Below are positions 17,727-26,029 of a stretch of DNA of 64,000 nt, piece after piece. The stretch is from Halobacteriales archaeon SW_5_70_135 (GTDB lineage Archaea > Halobacteriota > Halobacteria > Halobacteriales > SW-7-71-33). Under the pieces are notes generated by a model. That model was given only the letters and a program-made list of their open reading frames with translations, did not search any database and was not told where the DNA came from. The stretch spans positions 62,678 through 126,677 of the forward strand of contig PXSK01000021.1 in assembly GCA_003022865.1 (NCBI GenBank), in the 5' to 3' direction. The position numbers and the translations under genes were made by a program. The first letter of the stretch is position 1; each line of letters opens with the position of its first letter.

Positions 17727-19295
17727 TCAATGACCGTCGGCGACGCCGAGATCGAGGTCGAGGTCGAGGTCCGCCAGCTCGGCCTCCGCCTCGGCGCGTT
17801 TCTCCTGGTGGTCGGCGAGGAACTCCCGCATCAGACGGGCGGCCTCCTCCTTGCAGCCGCCACAGAGCCGCTCGCCGCCGGCACACTCCTCGTAGACGCG
17901 TCTGGCGTACTCGTCGTCGTCGCCGGCGAGCAGGTAGGCGTACAGCTCGTAGACGGGACACGCCTCGGGTTCGCCGCCCAGTTCGCGTTGCTTCTCGGCG
18001 GTCTCGCGGCCGCCCGTGGCCGCGGCCTGCACCTTGTCGTAGCCGTCCTCGGGGTCGTCGAGCAGGGAGATGTGACTCGCCGGCACCGAGGAGGACATCT
18101 TCCCGCCGGTCAGTCCGGTCATGAATCGGTGGTACAGCGACGACGGCGGCCGGAAGCCGTAGCCGCCGTGGTCGATCTCCACCTCGCGGGCCAGCGAGAC
18201 GGCCGCCTCGTACGAGAGGTCGAAGGCGTCGACGTGGGCGTCGTAGACGCGCTTCTCGCCGTCGACCGCCTCCGCCAGCGCCTCGAAGGCCGCCTCGGTG
18301 GCGTTGCGGTCGAGCACTCGAACGCGGGGTCGTAGCGGCTCCTTGCCGGCGTTTTCGAGTTTCTCGACGGTCCTATCCCGGACGGTCGTCGCGCCCGTCT
18401 CGTAGTCGGCCAGCCACGCGGCGGCCTCGACACACCGCGGTCGCTCGGGGTCCTCGGCGTACGCCTCGCGGTGCTCGTGGGCGACGGCGACGAGCTCTCG
18501 CTCCTCGGGGTCGAGCTCGAAGCTGGCGTACGCCTCCGTCACGCCGAAGTACCGCACTCGCGCGGCGAGATCGCGGGCGAACCGGACGTGAGGGTCCTGG
18601 TCCGGGCCGACCGGGATCACCGTCGGTTTGGGCGCTTCGAGCTGCGGGTAGAGGATGTCCGCCATCTGCGTGACGACGGACTGCATGTGCGACACGTCGG
18701 TCTCGCCGTCGAAGTTGTAGATCGCCTGCAGCTCCGAGACGTTCGCCTCCACGCCCAGCTCGAAGGCGAGGTCCTGCACCTCGGGGCTCGTCGACTGGCG
18801 GTAGAGCTCCCCCTCCTCGGGGTCGAAGCCCGACGCGAGCAGGCTCAGCAGGTAGTCCCGTGCGTGGTCGTCGATCGCCGCCCAGGAGAGCCCGCGGGCG
18901 GAGTGCGCTTCGAGGTCGGCGATCAGCCCGTAGACGTCGCCGCCCTGCTGCTGGTGCCATATCAGCTCGTCGAACACCAGCTTGTGACCGATGTGCGGGT
19001 CGCCCGTGGGCATGAAGCCCGAGAGCGCGGCGAAGGGCTCGCCCTCCCGCATCGCCCGCGCCACGGGCCGGTAGTCGCGGTGCCCGAAGACGACGCCACG
19101 ACGCATCAGGTAGTGCGGGTCCGGCACGTCTTCGAGTGCGGACTCGAAACGCTCGATCCCGAACTGCTCGAACAGTCGCCGGTAGTCCGCGATCGTCGAC
19201 GAGCCCCACGGGTCGATCGCCACGTCGTCCGCGTCTTCGACGTCGGCGCCGCCGTCCGTCGCCGCTCGCGGGTCGGGAGGGGTCTCGTCGCTCAT
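17727..19295 (-). CDS. trpS: Tryptophanyl-tRNA synthetase
   Basis: The 522-residue class I synthetase charges tRNA-Trp. The HIGH motif is PHIGH (100-104) within GFMPTGDPHIGH, and the KMSKS motif is KMSSS near residue 398 within TGGKMSSSVPAS. The length and the N-terminal extension fit archaeal TrpRS. ATG 19295 (MSDETPPDP) is chosen because further upstream frame is Arg-rich and overlaps the pyrI end. About 95 bases separate it from pyrI on the same strand. Confidence 0.94.
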   Translation of the reverse strand: MSDETPPDPRAATDGGADVEDADDVAIDPWGSSTIADYRRLFEQFGIERFESALEDVPDPHYLMRRGVVFGHRDYRPVARAMREGEPFAALSGFMPTGDPHIGHKLVFDELIWHQQQGGDVYGLIADLEAHSARGLSWAAIDDHARDYLLSLLASGFDPEEGELYRQSTSPEVQDLAFELGVEANVSELQAIYNFDGETDVSHMQSVVTQMADILYPQLEAPKPTVIPVGPDQDPHVRFARDLAARVRYFGVTEAYASFELDPEERELVAVAHEHREAYAEDPERPRCVEAAAWLADYETGATTVRDRTVEKLENAGKEPLRPRVRVLDRNATEAAFEALAEAVDGEKRVYDAHVDAFDLSYEAAVSLAREVEIDHGGYGFRPPSSLYHRFMTGLTGGKMSSSVPASHISLLDDPEDGYDKVQAAATGGRETAEKQRELGGEPEACPVYELYAYLLAGDDDEYARRVYEECAGGERLCGGCKEEAARLMREFLADHQEKRAEAEAELADLDLDLDLGVADGH

Positions 19296-19390
19296 GCTCG
19301 TGGTCGCGCTCGCGGGGGACGGCACATGAAGGTTCGGCTTGCCGTGTGGCGGTCCGACGCCCGTCGGGCCGCCTCGGGGGCCGCCGGGAG

Positions 19391-19885
19391 TCACTCGGCG
19401 AGGTGGTCGGTTATCTCGCCGCGCACGACGGTGTCGCAGTACTCGCACCGCAGGCCGTCGGCGAGCACCTCGAAGGCGGCGTCGACCGGCTCGTTGGCAG
19501 TCGTGATACACCGCGGGTTCGGACAGGAGACGACGCCGGCGACCCGGTCCGGCCGGGAGACGCGGCGCTTCTCGACGACGCCGTAGTCGCGGATCAGGTT
19601 CACCGTCGCGTCCGGGGCGATCAGGGAGATGACGTCGACCTCGGCCTGGCTCAGCTCGCGGCCCTCGACCTTGACGACGTCTTTCTCGCCGAGACGGTCG
19701 CTGGGGACGTTCATGCCGACGGAGACGGTGTCGCCACCCCCGCCGTCGATGCCGAGCACCCGGAGCACGTTCAGCGCCTGCCCCGCGCGGACGTGGTCAA
19801 TGACGGTGCCGTCGCGGATGCGAGCGACGCGCATTCCCTCGTCGACATCGTTCTCGCCCTCGTCCCCGTTCGGACTCACTCCCAT
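19391..19885 (-). CDS. pyrI: Aspartate carbamoyltransferase regulatory subunit
   Basis: The 164-residue PyrI binds nucleotide effectors and holds the catalytic trimers together. The N-terminal nucleotide-binding domain follows [20 protein letters not shown], and the C-terminal zinc domain has the four ligands C121, C126, C147 and C150 (CPNPRC and CEYC). ATG 19885 overlaps the 3' end of pyrB by 10 bases, so the genes are coupled in the usual archaeal order pyrB-pyrI. Met18 (MRVARI) is an alternative start that would match shorter homologues. Confidence 0.95.
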   Translation of the reverse strand: MGVSPNGDEGENDVDEGMRVARIRDGTVIDHVRAGQALNVLRVLGIDGGGGDTVSVGMNVPSDRLGEKDVVKVEGRELSQAEVDVISLIAPDATVNLIRDYGVVEKRRVSRPDRVAGVVSCPNPRCITTANEPVDAAFEVLADGLRCEYCDTVVRGEITDHLAE

Positions 19886-20802
19886 TCACCCCCCTGGTCG
19901 TCGGCGAGCATGAGGTCCAGCAGAGCCATCCGCACGGGGACACCGTTGTGTGCCTGCCGGAAGTAGACGGCGTGGTCGGTGTCGTCCACGTCGGGGGCGA
20001 TCTCGTCGATCCGCGGCAGCGGGTGCATCACGACCATGTCGTCGCGGGCCGCCTCCAGCGTGGCGGCGTCGATCCGGTACTGGCCGGCCACCTCGCGGTA
20101 GGCGGACTCGTCGGGGAAGCGCTCGCGCTGGATGCGGGTGACATAAAGGGCGTCCAGTTCCGACAACACCGCTTCGAGGTCGGTGTGCTCGCGCACCGTG
20201 GCGCCGGCGTCGTGCAGGTCGAGTCTGACGCCGGGGGGCAGCTGCAGGCTCTCGGGGCTGACGAAGTGCTGGTCGACGTCGAACGCCGTCAGCGCGGTCG
20301 CCAGCGAGTGCACCGTCCGACCGTACTTCAGGTCGCCCATGACGCCGACGGTGACGCCGTCCAGCCCGACGGTCGAGCGCATCGTGTAGAGGTCGAGCAG
20401 GGTCTGTGTGGGGTGGTGGCCGGCGCCGTCGCCGGCGTTGACGAGCGGCGCGTCGACGAACTCCGCCGCGAGTGTCGCCGCGCCCTCCCGCGGGTGCCGG
20501 AGGACGATCGCGTCGGCGTAACCGTCGACCACGCGGACGGTGTCCGCCAGCGACTCCCCCTTCGCCACGCTCGACTCCTCGGGCGTGCCCATGTCGACCA
20601 CGTCGCCGCCGAGGCGGTGTGTGGCGGTCTCGAAGCTCATCCGGGTGCGCGTGCTCGGCTCGAAGAAACACAGCGCGACGACCTCGCCGGCGAGGCGGTC
20701 GTCGACGGCCCCCGGATCGTCGGCGATCTCGGCCGCGCGGTCGAGCACCCGATTCACGTCCGCCCGGGAGAGGTCGGCGGCGGTGATCACCTGTTGTCGC
20801 AT
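19876..20802 (-). CDS. pyrB: Aspartate carbamoyltransferase catalytic subunit
   Basis: The 308-residue PyrB makes N-carbamoyl-aspartate in pyrimidine synthesis. Carbamoyl-phosphate is bound by STRTR (50-54), the 80s loop supplies SVAKGES with K81, HPTQ is at 130-133, and the aspartate-binding block is [10 protein letters not shown]. It starts [16 protein letters not shown] at 20802. It is followed by pyrI in the same operon. Confidence 0.96.
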   Translation of the reverse strand: MRQQVITAADLSRADVNRVLDRAAEIADDPGAVDDRLAGEVVALCFFEPSTRTRMSFETATHRLGGDVVDMGTPEESSVAKGESLADTVRVVDGYADAIVLRHPREGAATLAAEFVDAPLVNAGDGAGHHPTQTLLDLYTMRSTVGLDGVTVGVMGDLKYGRTVHSLATALTAFDVDQHFVSPESLQLPPGVRLDLHDAGATVREHTDLEAVLSELDALYVTRIQRERFPDESAYREVAGQYRIDAATLEAARDDMVVMHPLPRIDEIAPDVDDTDHAVYFRQAHNGVPVRMALLDLMLADDQGGEWE

Positions 20803-20829
20803 CGAACCGATCGCCGTCGGCGTGGCTCT

Positions 20830-21108
20830 TCAATCCACCCGTCCGCGCACACGAGTGAGCGGGGACCGGTACGGGATCACCCGGCCCGGTCGAACCGCGT
20901 CGGCGTACGGCAGCACCGCCTGGCCGTCGACCTCGCGGAACTCGACGGACCGGTGCTCCCCACCGGGGTCGACGGTGTAGAAGCCGCGGTCGTCCGGGTC
21001 GAGTGACGCCGGAAACGCGCCGAACTCGACGCCCGGCACGTCCGACGGAGCCGTCCGCGAGTGCGTCACGGGAGCGGAGACGCCGAGACCGCTCCGTCGG
21101 GAGTTCAT
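20830..21108 (-). CDS. Small hypothetical protein
   Basis: The frame encodes 92 residues starting MNSRRSGLGVSAPVTHS, with a second half that reads like a genuine soluble domain (GFYTVDPGGEHRSVEFREVD). I recognise no family. Its ATG at 21108 touches the TATA-like box of the divergent lipoprotein gene. It ends 27 bases upstream of pyrB on the same strand, so it could lead the pyrB operon. Confidence 0.5.
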   Translation of the reverse strand: MNSRRSGLGVSAPVTHSRTAPSDVPGVEFGAFPASLDPDDRGFYTVDPGGEHRSVEFREVDGQAVLPYADAVRPGRVIPYRSPLTRVRGRVD

Positions 21109-21112
21109 TTAA
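21108..21112 (+). promoter_or_regulatory. TATA-like box (tttaa) for the plus-strand lipoprotein gene
   Basis: tttaa lies 26-30 nt before ATG 21138, at leaderless spacing. This supports 21138 as the true start of the following gene and makes the TGA at its third codon significant. Confidence 0.5.
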
Positions 21113-21137
21113 GTGGGTCGCGTCGGTGGGTGAGGAG

Positions 21138-21434
21138 ATGCGTTGACGGGCCTTCCTCGGGACGGCGGGTGCCACTGTCGCAGGACTGGCCGGCTGTCTC
21201 GGCGTGTTCGGCGGCTCGGAGTCGGAGCCACGCGTCCGCAAGCGGCGGTTCCGGTTCTACTTCGGGGACGAGACGGGGACGCTCGGAGCGATCGGCGGTC
21301 ACGACGCGGCGCCGAGTGACGCGGCCGACCACCAGGTCGTCCGGAACACGCACACCGAGGCAGACTGGCGGGCGATGCAGGAGAACGACGCCACCTTCGC
21401 CTTCTGCGGAGAGTGTGCGGCCGCGCTCGACTGA
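21138..21434 (+). pseudogene. Small Tat-lipoprotein gene interrupted by TGA at codon 3
   Basis: From ATG 21138 the frame reads Met-Arg-stop-Arg-Ala-Phe-Leu, then GTAGATVAGLAGC, which is a twin-arginine leader with a lipobox (Cys at 21195). TGA (21144-21146) sits where CGA (Arg) would complete the twin-arginine pair. The mature part of about 80 residues includes RRFRFYFGDETGTLG and ends with FCGECAAALD. The stop differs from CGA by one base. The only rescue start in frame is GTG 21204, which would remove the signal and anchor. A sequencing error, a real nonsense mutation or readthrough cannot be told apart. Confidence 0.6.
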
Positions 21435-21438
21435 GTGG

Positions 21439-22416
21439 TCAGGACTCGGAGACGGAGGCGGATTCGAACGGCAGTTCCGGCTCGTGGGCGACGGCGTCGA
21501 TCGCGGCGTCGAGCACGCCCTCGACGTTCTCGTTCTCGGCCACGGACATGTAGTGGTCCGCCTCGACGTCGCGCGAGCGGTCGACCTTGTTGCAGACGAC
21601 GACGACGGGCACGTCGAACTGTTCGCGCACGTCCGCGAGCAGGGCGAGCTGGTCGTCGACGGGGTAGCCACAGTCGAGACTGGCGTCGAGCAGGAAGAGG
21701 ACGACGTCGGCGAGATGGGTGAGCGCCGACACCGCCTGTGTCTCCACGTCGTTGCGCTCGGCGGCGGGCCGGTCGAGCAGGCCGGGCGTGTCGACGACCT
21801 GGTAGCGGACGTGGTCGCGCTCGACGTGGCCGACGGCGACGCCCGTGGTCGTGAACGGGTAGCTCGCGGTCTCGTTCGTCGCGCGGGTGACGCGATTGAC
21901 GAAGGAGGACTTGCCGACGTTCGGGTAGCCGGCGACGACGACCGCCGGCTCGTCGGGACGGAGGTCGGGCAGCGGTCGCAGCTCGGCGGCGGCGGCGTCG
22001 ATCGTCGCCAGGTCGTCGGCGACTTCGCGAACCACGTCGGCCAGCCGGGCGAAGGCCTGCTTGCGGTGGGCGCGGGCGAGGTCCTCGTCGGCGGTGCGCA
22101 CGCGCTCCAAGTACTCGCTTTTCACCTCGTCACACTTCCCGGCGGCCCAGTCGACGCTGCCGAGCGCCTGTCGCAGGGCGTCGACGTCGACGAGCGCGCC
22201 GGCGAGCTCGCGGTAGAACGGGTCGACGGCGTCGAGGTCCGGCCACTCCCGCACCAGATTCGCCAGGTTGTCCGAGCAGACGTTGCCGGCGGTGCGCACC
22301 ATCGACTCCTGGGCCTCCCGCCCGGACTTCGCCCGCCCGGCGCGGGCCGCCCGCGAGAAGGCTTGGTCCGTCAGCCCCTCCGCGCCGGGCGCGTACGGCA
22401 GGTCCTCGAAGGTCAT
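21439..22416 (-). CDS. Nog1-family GTPase
   Basis: The 325-residue protein has an N-terminal helical region (about 1-150, with KSEYLERVRTADEDLARAHR) and a GTPase domain typical of Nog1/OBG-type proteins. G1 is GYPNVGKSS near residue 160, the switch region is SYPFTTTGVAVGH, G3 is VVDTPGLLDRP and G4 is CNKVDR. In eukaryotes Nog1 acts in 60S assembly, and a ribosome role is inferred here. It starts MTFEDLPYAPG at 22416 and ends 4 bases from the stop of the opposite lipoprotein gene. Confidence 0.92.
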   Translation of the reverse strand: MTFEDLPYAPGAEGLTDQAFSRAARAGRAKSGREAQESMVRTAGNVCSDNLANLVREWPDLDAVDPFYRELAGALVDVDALRQALGSVDWAAGKCDEVKSEYLERVRTADEDLARAHRKQAFARLADVVREVADDLATIDAAAAELRPLPDLRPDEPAVVVAGYPNVGKSSFVNRVTRATNETASYPFTTTGVAVGHVERDHVRYQVVDTPGLLDRPAAERNDVETQAVSALTHLADVVLFLLDASLDCGYPVDDQLALLADVREQFDVPVVVVCNKVDRSRDVEADHYMSVAENENVEGVLDAAIDAVAHEPELPFESASVSES

Positions 22417-22473
22417 ACTCGACGTGGGGGGCGCTCCCTGAAATGGGCTCCCCTCCGCCGTGGCGACACGCTG

Positions 22474-22869
22474 ATGCGGGACCGGTCCGTACCGGCGAGC
22501 GCGACCGACTGGAGTGCGGTGCTGTACGGCGTCGTCGCCGGGGTCGTCGCGGGCGTCGTGGCGACGGCACTGCCGGGACTGGGCCACCTGTTCGCGGGGC
22601 TGGTCGCCGGCGGCGTGGCGGGCTATCTGGCACGCAGCGGTCTCGCCAGCGGCGCCTGGCACGGCCTGCTGGCGGGCGCCGTCGGCGGGATCGTCCTCGC
22701 GGTCGTGCTGTTCGTCCTCGTGTCGGCGGTCGGCCTGCCGCTCGTGGGGACGACCGGCGTCCTCGCCGGAGCCGGCGTCGCCGCCGTCGTGTCGGTGGCG
22801 GCGGTCGTCTTCGCGGTCGACAGCGCGGTCGGCGGCGTCGTCGGGGCGTTCGTCGCCGACGAACTATAG
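22474..22869 (+). CDS. DUF5518-like small membrane protein
   Basis: The 131-residue protein has about four membrane helices and the pattern LPGLGHLFAGLVAGGVAGYL then SGAWHGLLAGAVGGIVLAVV, which I associate with the haloarchaeal DUF5518 family. ATG 22474 gives a short charged N-terminus (MRDRSVPASATDWS) before the first helix. It is divergent from the Nog1 gene, with 57 bases between starts. No function is known. Confidence 0.75.
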   Translation: MRDRSVPASATDWSAVLYGVVAGVVAGVVATALPGLGHLFAGLVAGGVAGYLARSGLASGAWHGLLAGAVGGIVLAVVLFVLVSAVGLPLVGTTGVLAGAGVAAVVSVAAVVFAVDSAVGGVVGAFVADEL

Positions 22870-22918
22870 GCCGCCGGCGTCGCCGTGACCGCCGGGGAGA
22901 CGGAGACGGTGAGCGTCG

Positions 22919-23215
22919 CTACCGCCGCTCGCGCAGTTCCGCTCGGAGTGCCGCCAGGTCGACGTCGCGGGCGGCGAGGACGACCAGCAGGTGATAGACG
23001 AGGTCGGCGCTCTCGTGGGTCAGCGCCTCGGGGTCGTCGTTCTTGGCCGCGAGGACGACCTCGACGGCCTCCTCGCCGACCTTCTCCAGGGCGGCGTCGG
23101 CGTCGCCGTCCGCGTCGACGAGCGAGACGGTGTAGGAGTCGTCGGGGCGACGCCGGAGACGGTCCTCGACGGCGGCGAACAGCTCGTCGAGGACCGGACC
23201 GACGTCGTCGGACAT
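22919..23215 (-). CDS. hisE: Phosphoribosyl-ATP pyrophosphatase
   Basis: The 98-residue HisE hydrolyses phosphoribosyl-ATP, the second step of histidine synthesis. The MazG-like helical signature is DAALEKVGEEAVEVVLAAKN with HESADLVYHLLVVLA. Length is normal. The start MSDDVGPVLDEL at 23215 lies one base past the stop of the DUF151 gene upstream, so the two form a tight unit. The other histidine genes are not in this window. Confidence 0.93.
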   Translation of the reverse strand: MSDDVGPVLDELFAAVEDRLRRRPDDSYTVSLVDADGDADAALEKVGEEAVEVVLAAKNDDPEALTHESADLVYHLLVVLAARDVDLAALRAELRERR

Positions 23216-23216
23216 C

Positions 23217-23678
23217 TCAGGCGTCGGGGAGGCTCTCGATCTCGCGGAGACGTTCCAGGTCGGCGAACTCGTCGGCGGGTTCGCGACCGCTCTCGAACAC
23301 CGCCTCGGTGACCTCGACGGGAGCGCTCGTCCGGGCGGCCAGCGCGAGCGAGTCACTGGGACGGGCGTCGACGACGATGCCGTCCCGCGGGGTGTCGAGG
23401 TGGAGGTCGGCGATGTAGGTGCTGTCCTCGATGGCGGCGACGACGACGCGGTCGACCCGACCGCCCAGCTCCTCGACGATGTCAAGCGTGAGGTCGTGGG
23501 TGAACGGCCGCGGCGAGGGCGCCGCCTCCAGGCCACGGGCGATGCTCGCGGCCTCGTCGAAGCCGATGAAGATGGGGACGACGTCGTCCTCGTCCTCGAC
23601 GCCGAGTACGACCACCGGCACCGGTCCCTCCGGCGTTCCGGCGACACGTACCGCGTCGATCGACGCCCCCAGTGCCAT
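23217..23678 (-). CDS. DUF151 (bifunctional nuclease) family protein
   Basis: The 153-residue protein has the DUF151 core: VVVLGVEDEDDVVPIFIGFDEA near the N-terminus, and DARPSDSLALAART later. It ends in an acidic helical tail. Plant and bacterial members have been reported as bifunctional nucleases, but the role in haloarchaea is open. It starts at ATG 23678 and ends one base before hisE. Upstream is the 426-base repeat-bearing gap. Confidence 0.88.
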   Translation of the reverse strand: MALGASIDAVRVAGTPEGPVPVVVLGVEDEDDVVPIFIGFDEAASIARGLEAAPSPRPFTHDLTLDIVEELGGRVDRVVVAAIEDSTYIADLHLDTPRDGIVVDARPSDSLALAARTSAPVEVTEAVFESGREPADEFADLERLREIESLPDA

Positions 23679-23725
23679 GCAATCTCTGCGAGCGGCAGCG
23701 GGATAAGCCTGTTTCCCTGGGCCGG

Positions 23726-23740
23726 CAGTAGTGTTCAGAT
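23726..23740 (+). repeat. CAGTAGTGTTCAGAT motif beside head-to-head hairpin elements
   Basis: These 15 bases are identical to the reverse complement of 12205-12219, the right flank of copy B. It lies 40 bases left of copy C1. No matching right arm is clear on the far side of copy C2, although tgttcaat occurs at 24023. Confidence 0.55.
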
Positions 23741-23780
23741 TAGCACCTGCTGATGGGAACGCTATTGGTGTGGAGAGCCA

Positions 23781-23882
23781 GAAAGCCCCCGACGGCTCGC
23801 CGGCTACGACTCGCTGCGCTCCTCACTGCGTTGCGGTGCTTGGGTCGTCTCGCTCGGCGAGCCGTCCGCCCCTTTCAGTCCC
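23781..23882 (-). repeat. Hairpin element copy C1 (minus strand)
   Basis: Read on the minus strand it begins GGGACTGAAAG and ends GGGGGCTTTC. A perfect 12-bp stem pairs 23791-23802 with 23855-23866 (GACGGCTCGCCG). Its sequence is unrelated to the stems of the other copies. The shared interior motif gaggagcgcagcgag is at 23810-23824. It faces copy C2 head to head across 23 bases. Confidence 0.75.
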
Positions 23883-23905
23883 GCCCCGCCGAAGTTGCCC
23901 AGAGC

Positions 23906-24018
23906 GGGACTGAAAGGGTCCGGCGTACTGCGGGAAGCACGGTGATGCAAGCACCACAGCGAACACAGTGAGCGAGGAGCGCAGCGAGCCGCGCGACCGC
24001 AGCACGCCGGGGGCTTTC
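23906..24018 (+). repeat. Hairpin element copy C2
   Basis: It begins GGGACTGAAAG and ends GGGGGCTTTC. The basal stem pairs 23920-23933 with 23997-24010, 13 of 14 positions. gaggagcgcagcgag is at 23974-23988. The outer flanks of C1 and C2 also match as an inverted repeat (gccagaaagcccccg with cgggggctttctggc), so the pair forms one large palindrome. Confidence 0.75.
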
Positions 24019-24104
24019 TGGCTGTTCAATCCAGTTTAGATTGCCAATTTAAACAGTGTCCGGGCCGGCCGACGGGACTGCGGCGGTCCTCGACGGCCCG
24101 GGCG

Positions 24105-25412
24105 TCAGCCGGCGGTCGCCGGCCGGGGCGTCGGCGTCCGGGCCGACGAGGTCGACGGGTCGACGCGGTCGACGGCCACGTAGCGGACCTCGACGACGGC
24201 ACCGGGAGCGACCGTCGAGAGCCGGTCGGCGATTCGGTCGGCCAGTCCTTCCGTGTCGGCGTCCTCGGGCCGGCCCACGGTGACGGTCACCTCGCTGACC
24301 GCGGGCGAGAGGAGCCGCCCGGGGTCCGGCTCGACGGGGTCGAACGTCACCGAGACGGAGACGAGTTCGGCGCCCTCGACGTCGGCGACCGCGGCGCGGC
24401 TCTGCTCGCGGACGGTCTGTTCGGCGACGCCCTGCTGGTAGGAGACGAGCGTGACCCCGCCGAGCACCAGCGTCAGCAGCGCCACGGCGGCCGTCAGCGC
24501 GGCGACCCGGATGAGGGTGGCGCTGCGTGCTTCGTCGGTGCGGAACAGCCGGCCCGGCCGGTAGCCGGCGTACCACAGCGTCACGGGCGTCGCCAGGTTG
24601 ATCGAGAGGACGTTGACGGCGACGAGCACGGCGGCCCCGAGCGCCACCGCCGGGAGTCCCCAGGCGATGCCGATGCCGACGACGGCCGCCGGCGGCACAA
24701 GTGCCGCGGCTATCATCACGCCGACCAGGGCCGTGGAGACGCCCGAGCGGAGGCTGTGGGCGCCCGCGACGCCGGCGCCGAGCGCGATCGGTAGCGTGAG
24801 CACGTTCGGCGCGACCCGCTCGTGTATCTCGTCGACGCCGAGGATATCGGTGCCGGGCGGGACGACGCCGGTGACGTTCAGCAGACCGGAAAACAGCGCC
24901 GCGGCCGCGACCGTGGCGACCACGCCGACCACCTGCAGGCGGACGCCGCGGCTAAAGAGGTCGTCCTCGTCGAGGACGGTGCCGACGCCGGCGGCCATCG
25001 CGGGGCCGACGATCGGGGCGATCACCATCGAGCCGACGACGGTCGCCGCCGAGTCGAGCAGCAGTCCGGCGGTGGCGACGAGCGAGGAGACCGCCGTCAG
25101 CAGGACGAACGAGAACAGGGAGGGCGCGAGGTCCTCGGCACGGGCGCGCAGCTCCTCGCGGGCGATACGCTCCTCGTCTTTCTCCTCCTCGTAGCGCTCC
25201 TCGAGCCGGTCGAACCGCTCGGACTCGACGGTCTCGGCGTCGATCACGACGGTATAAGCGCTACGCTCGACGCCGGCCTCGCGCATCGCCTCGAGCACCG
25301 GCTCGACCGCCCCCGTCGGCAGCGGCATGCTGACGACGGCGGTGTACTCCCGGCCGCTGGTCTCGTCGGTGACGACGTAGTCGACGCCCTCGTCGTCCAG
25401 CGCGGCGAGCAC
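24105..25412 (-). CDS. DUF389/TIGR00341-family membrane protein
   Basis: The 435-residue protein has an N-terminal soluble domain (VDYVVTDETSGREYTAVVSM and on to about residue 100), about six membrane helices (100-340, with SMVIAPIVGPAMAAGVGTV and VGVMIAAALVPPAAVVGIG) and a C-terminal soluble domain. This is the TIGR00341/DUF389 plan; its role is unknown. The start is odd. The frame begins at GTG 25412, but the 11 codons upstream still read like family N-terminus (GKRETVLAALD) and are preceded by the TGA of the HTH-CBS gene in the same frame. So the usual first residues seem lost. A tandem operon with the HTH-CBS gene is likely. Confidence 0.87.
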   Translation of the reverse strand: MLAALDDEGVDYVVTDETSGREYTAVVSMPLPTGAVEPVLEAMREAGVERSAYTVVIDAETVESERFDRLEERYEEEKDEERIAREELRARAEDLAPSLFSFVLLTAVSSLVATAGLLLDSAATVVGSMVIAPIVGPAMAAGVGTVLDEDDLFSRGVRLQVVGVVATVAAAALFSGLLNVTGVVPPGTDILGVDEIHERVAPNVLTLPIALGAGVAGAHSLRSGVSTALVGVMIAAALVPPAAVVGIGIAWGLPAVALGAAVLVAVNVLSINLATPVTLWYAGYRPGRLFRTDEARSATLIRVAALTAAVALLTLVLGGVTLVSYQQGVAEQTVREQSRAAVADVEGAELVSVSVTFDPVEPDPGRLLSPAVSEVTVTVGRPEDADTEGLADRIADRLSTVAPGAVVEVRYVAVDRVDPSTSSARTPTPRPATAG

Positions 25413-25445
25413 CGTCTCCCGCTTGCCCGGTCGTCCGGAGAGGAG

Positions 25446-25985
25446 TCAGGAGTACCGCGTCGCCACGTCGGCCTCGGTGATGACCCCCCGGACGCCGTCG
25501 TCGCCGACGACGAGTACGGCACGGTAGTGGTCGAGCAGGTCGTCGACCTCGTCGAGCGTGGCGTCCGGCTCGACGGCCGCGAACGAGCGGTCCATCACCT
25601 CCGCCACGGGCAGGTCGGTCGGCGGCTCGTCGCTGTGACGCACCGCCGCCGTCGTGATCATCCCCTCCGGGCTGTCGCCGTCGATCACCGGCAGCTGCGA
25701 GAAGCCGCGCTCGCCCATCAGGTCGACCGCCGCGGCGACGGCGTCGTCCGGCGCCACCGCCGTCACGTCCTCGTTCATCAGGTCGCGGGCGCGGACCACG
25801 TCGCCCTCCACTGCCTCGAGCGCCTCGACGATCCGCCGTAGCGTGGACAGTCGCGGGTCGACGTCGCCGCTCTCGACGCGCGCGACGAGCGGCTGCGAGA
25901 CGTCGGCCCGCTCGGCGAGCTCGCTCTGTGTGAGGTCGAGCTCCGTCCGACGCTCGCGGAGGTCCTCCGGCGTCGGCAGATGCAC
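25446..25985 (-). CDS. HTH_3 regulator with CBS-domain pair
   Basis: The 179-residue protein joins a Cro/C1-type helix-turn-helix (about 7-58, RERRTELDLTQSELAERADV) to two CBS domains (about 65-120 and 125-178, with DLMNEDVTAVAPDDAV and VAEVMDRSFAAVEPDATLDE). CBS pairs bind adenine nucleotides or SAM, so this is likely a metabolite-sensing DNA-binding protein. The order HTH then CBS is common in archaea. A GTAATTAC palindrome lies between the TATA-like box and the start, suggesting autoregulation. It ends 33 bases before the DUF389 gene in the same frame. Confidence 0.9.
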   Translation of the reverse strand: MHLPTPEDLRERRTELDLTQSELAERADVSQPLVARVESGDVDPRLSTLRRIVEALEAVEGDVVRARDLMNEDVTAVAPDDAVAAAVDLMGERGFSQLPVIDGDSPEGMITTAAVRHSDEPPTDLPVAEVMDRSFAAVEPDATLDEVDDLLDHYRAVLVVGDDGVRGVITEADVATRYS

Positions 25986-25989
25986 GGTC

Positions 25990-26013
25990 GTAATTACCCC
26001 TGGTTATCAATAA
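25990..26013 (-). promoter_or_regulatory. TATA-like box and GTAATTAC palindrome upstream of the HTH-CBS gene
   Basis: On the minus strand ttattgataa (about 26004-26013) lies some 20-28 nt before the start at 25985. The perfect 8-base palindrome gtaattac (25990-25997) lies between it and the ATG, where a bound repressor would block transcription start. Confidence 0.45.
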
Positions 26014-26029
26014 GTGTGTCGCCCGCGGC

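Noticed and set aside
23781-24018. Insertion sequence
   Set aside because: No transposase frame is present; only short structured repeats.
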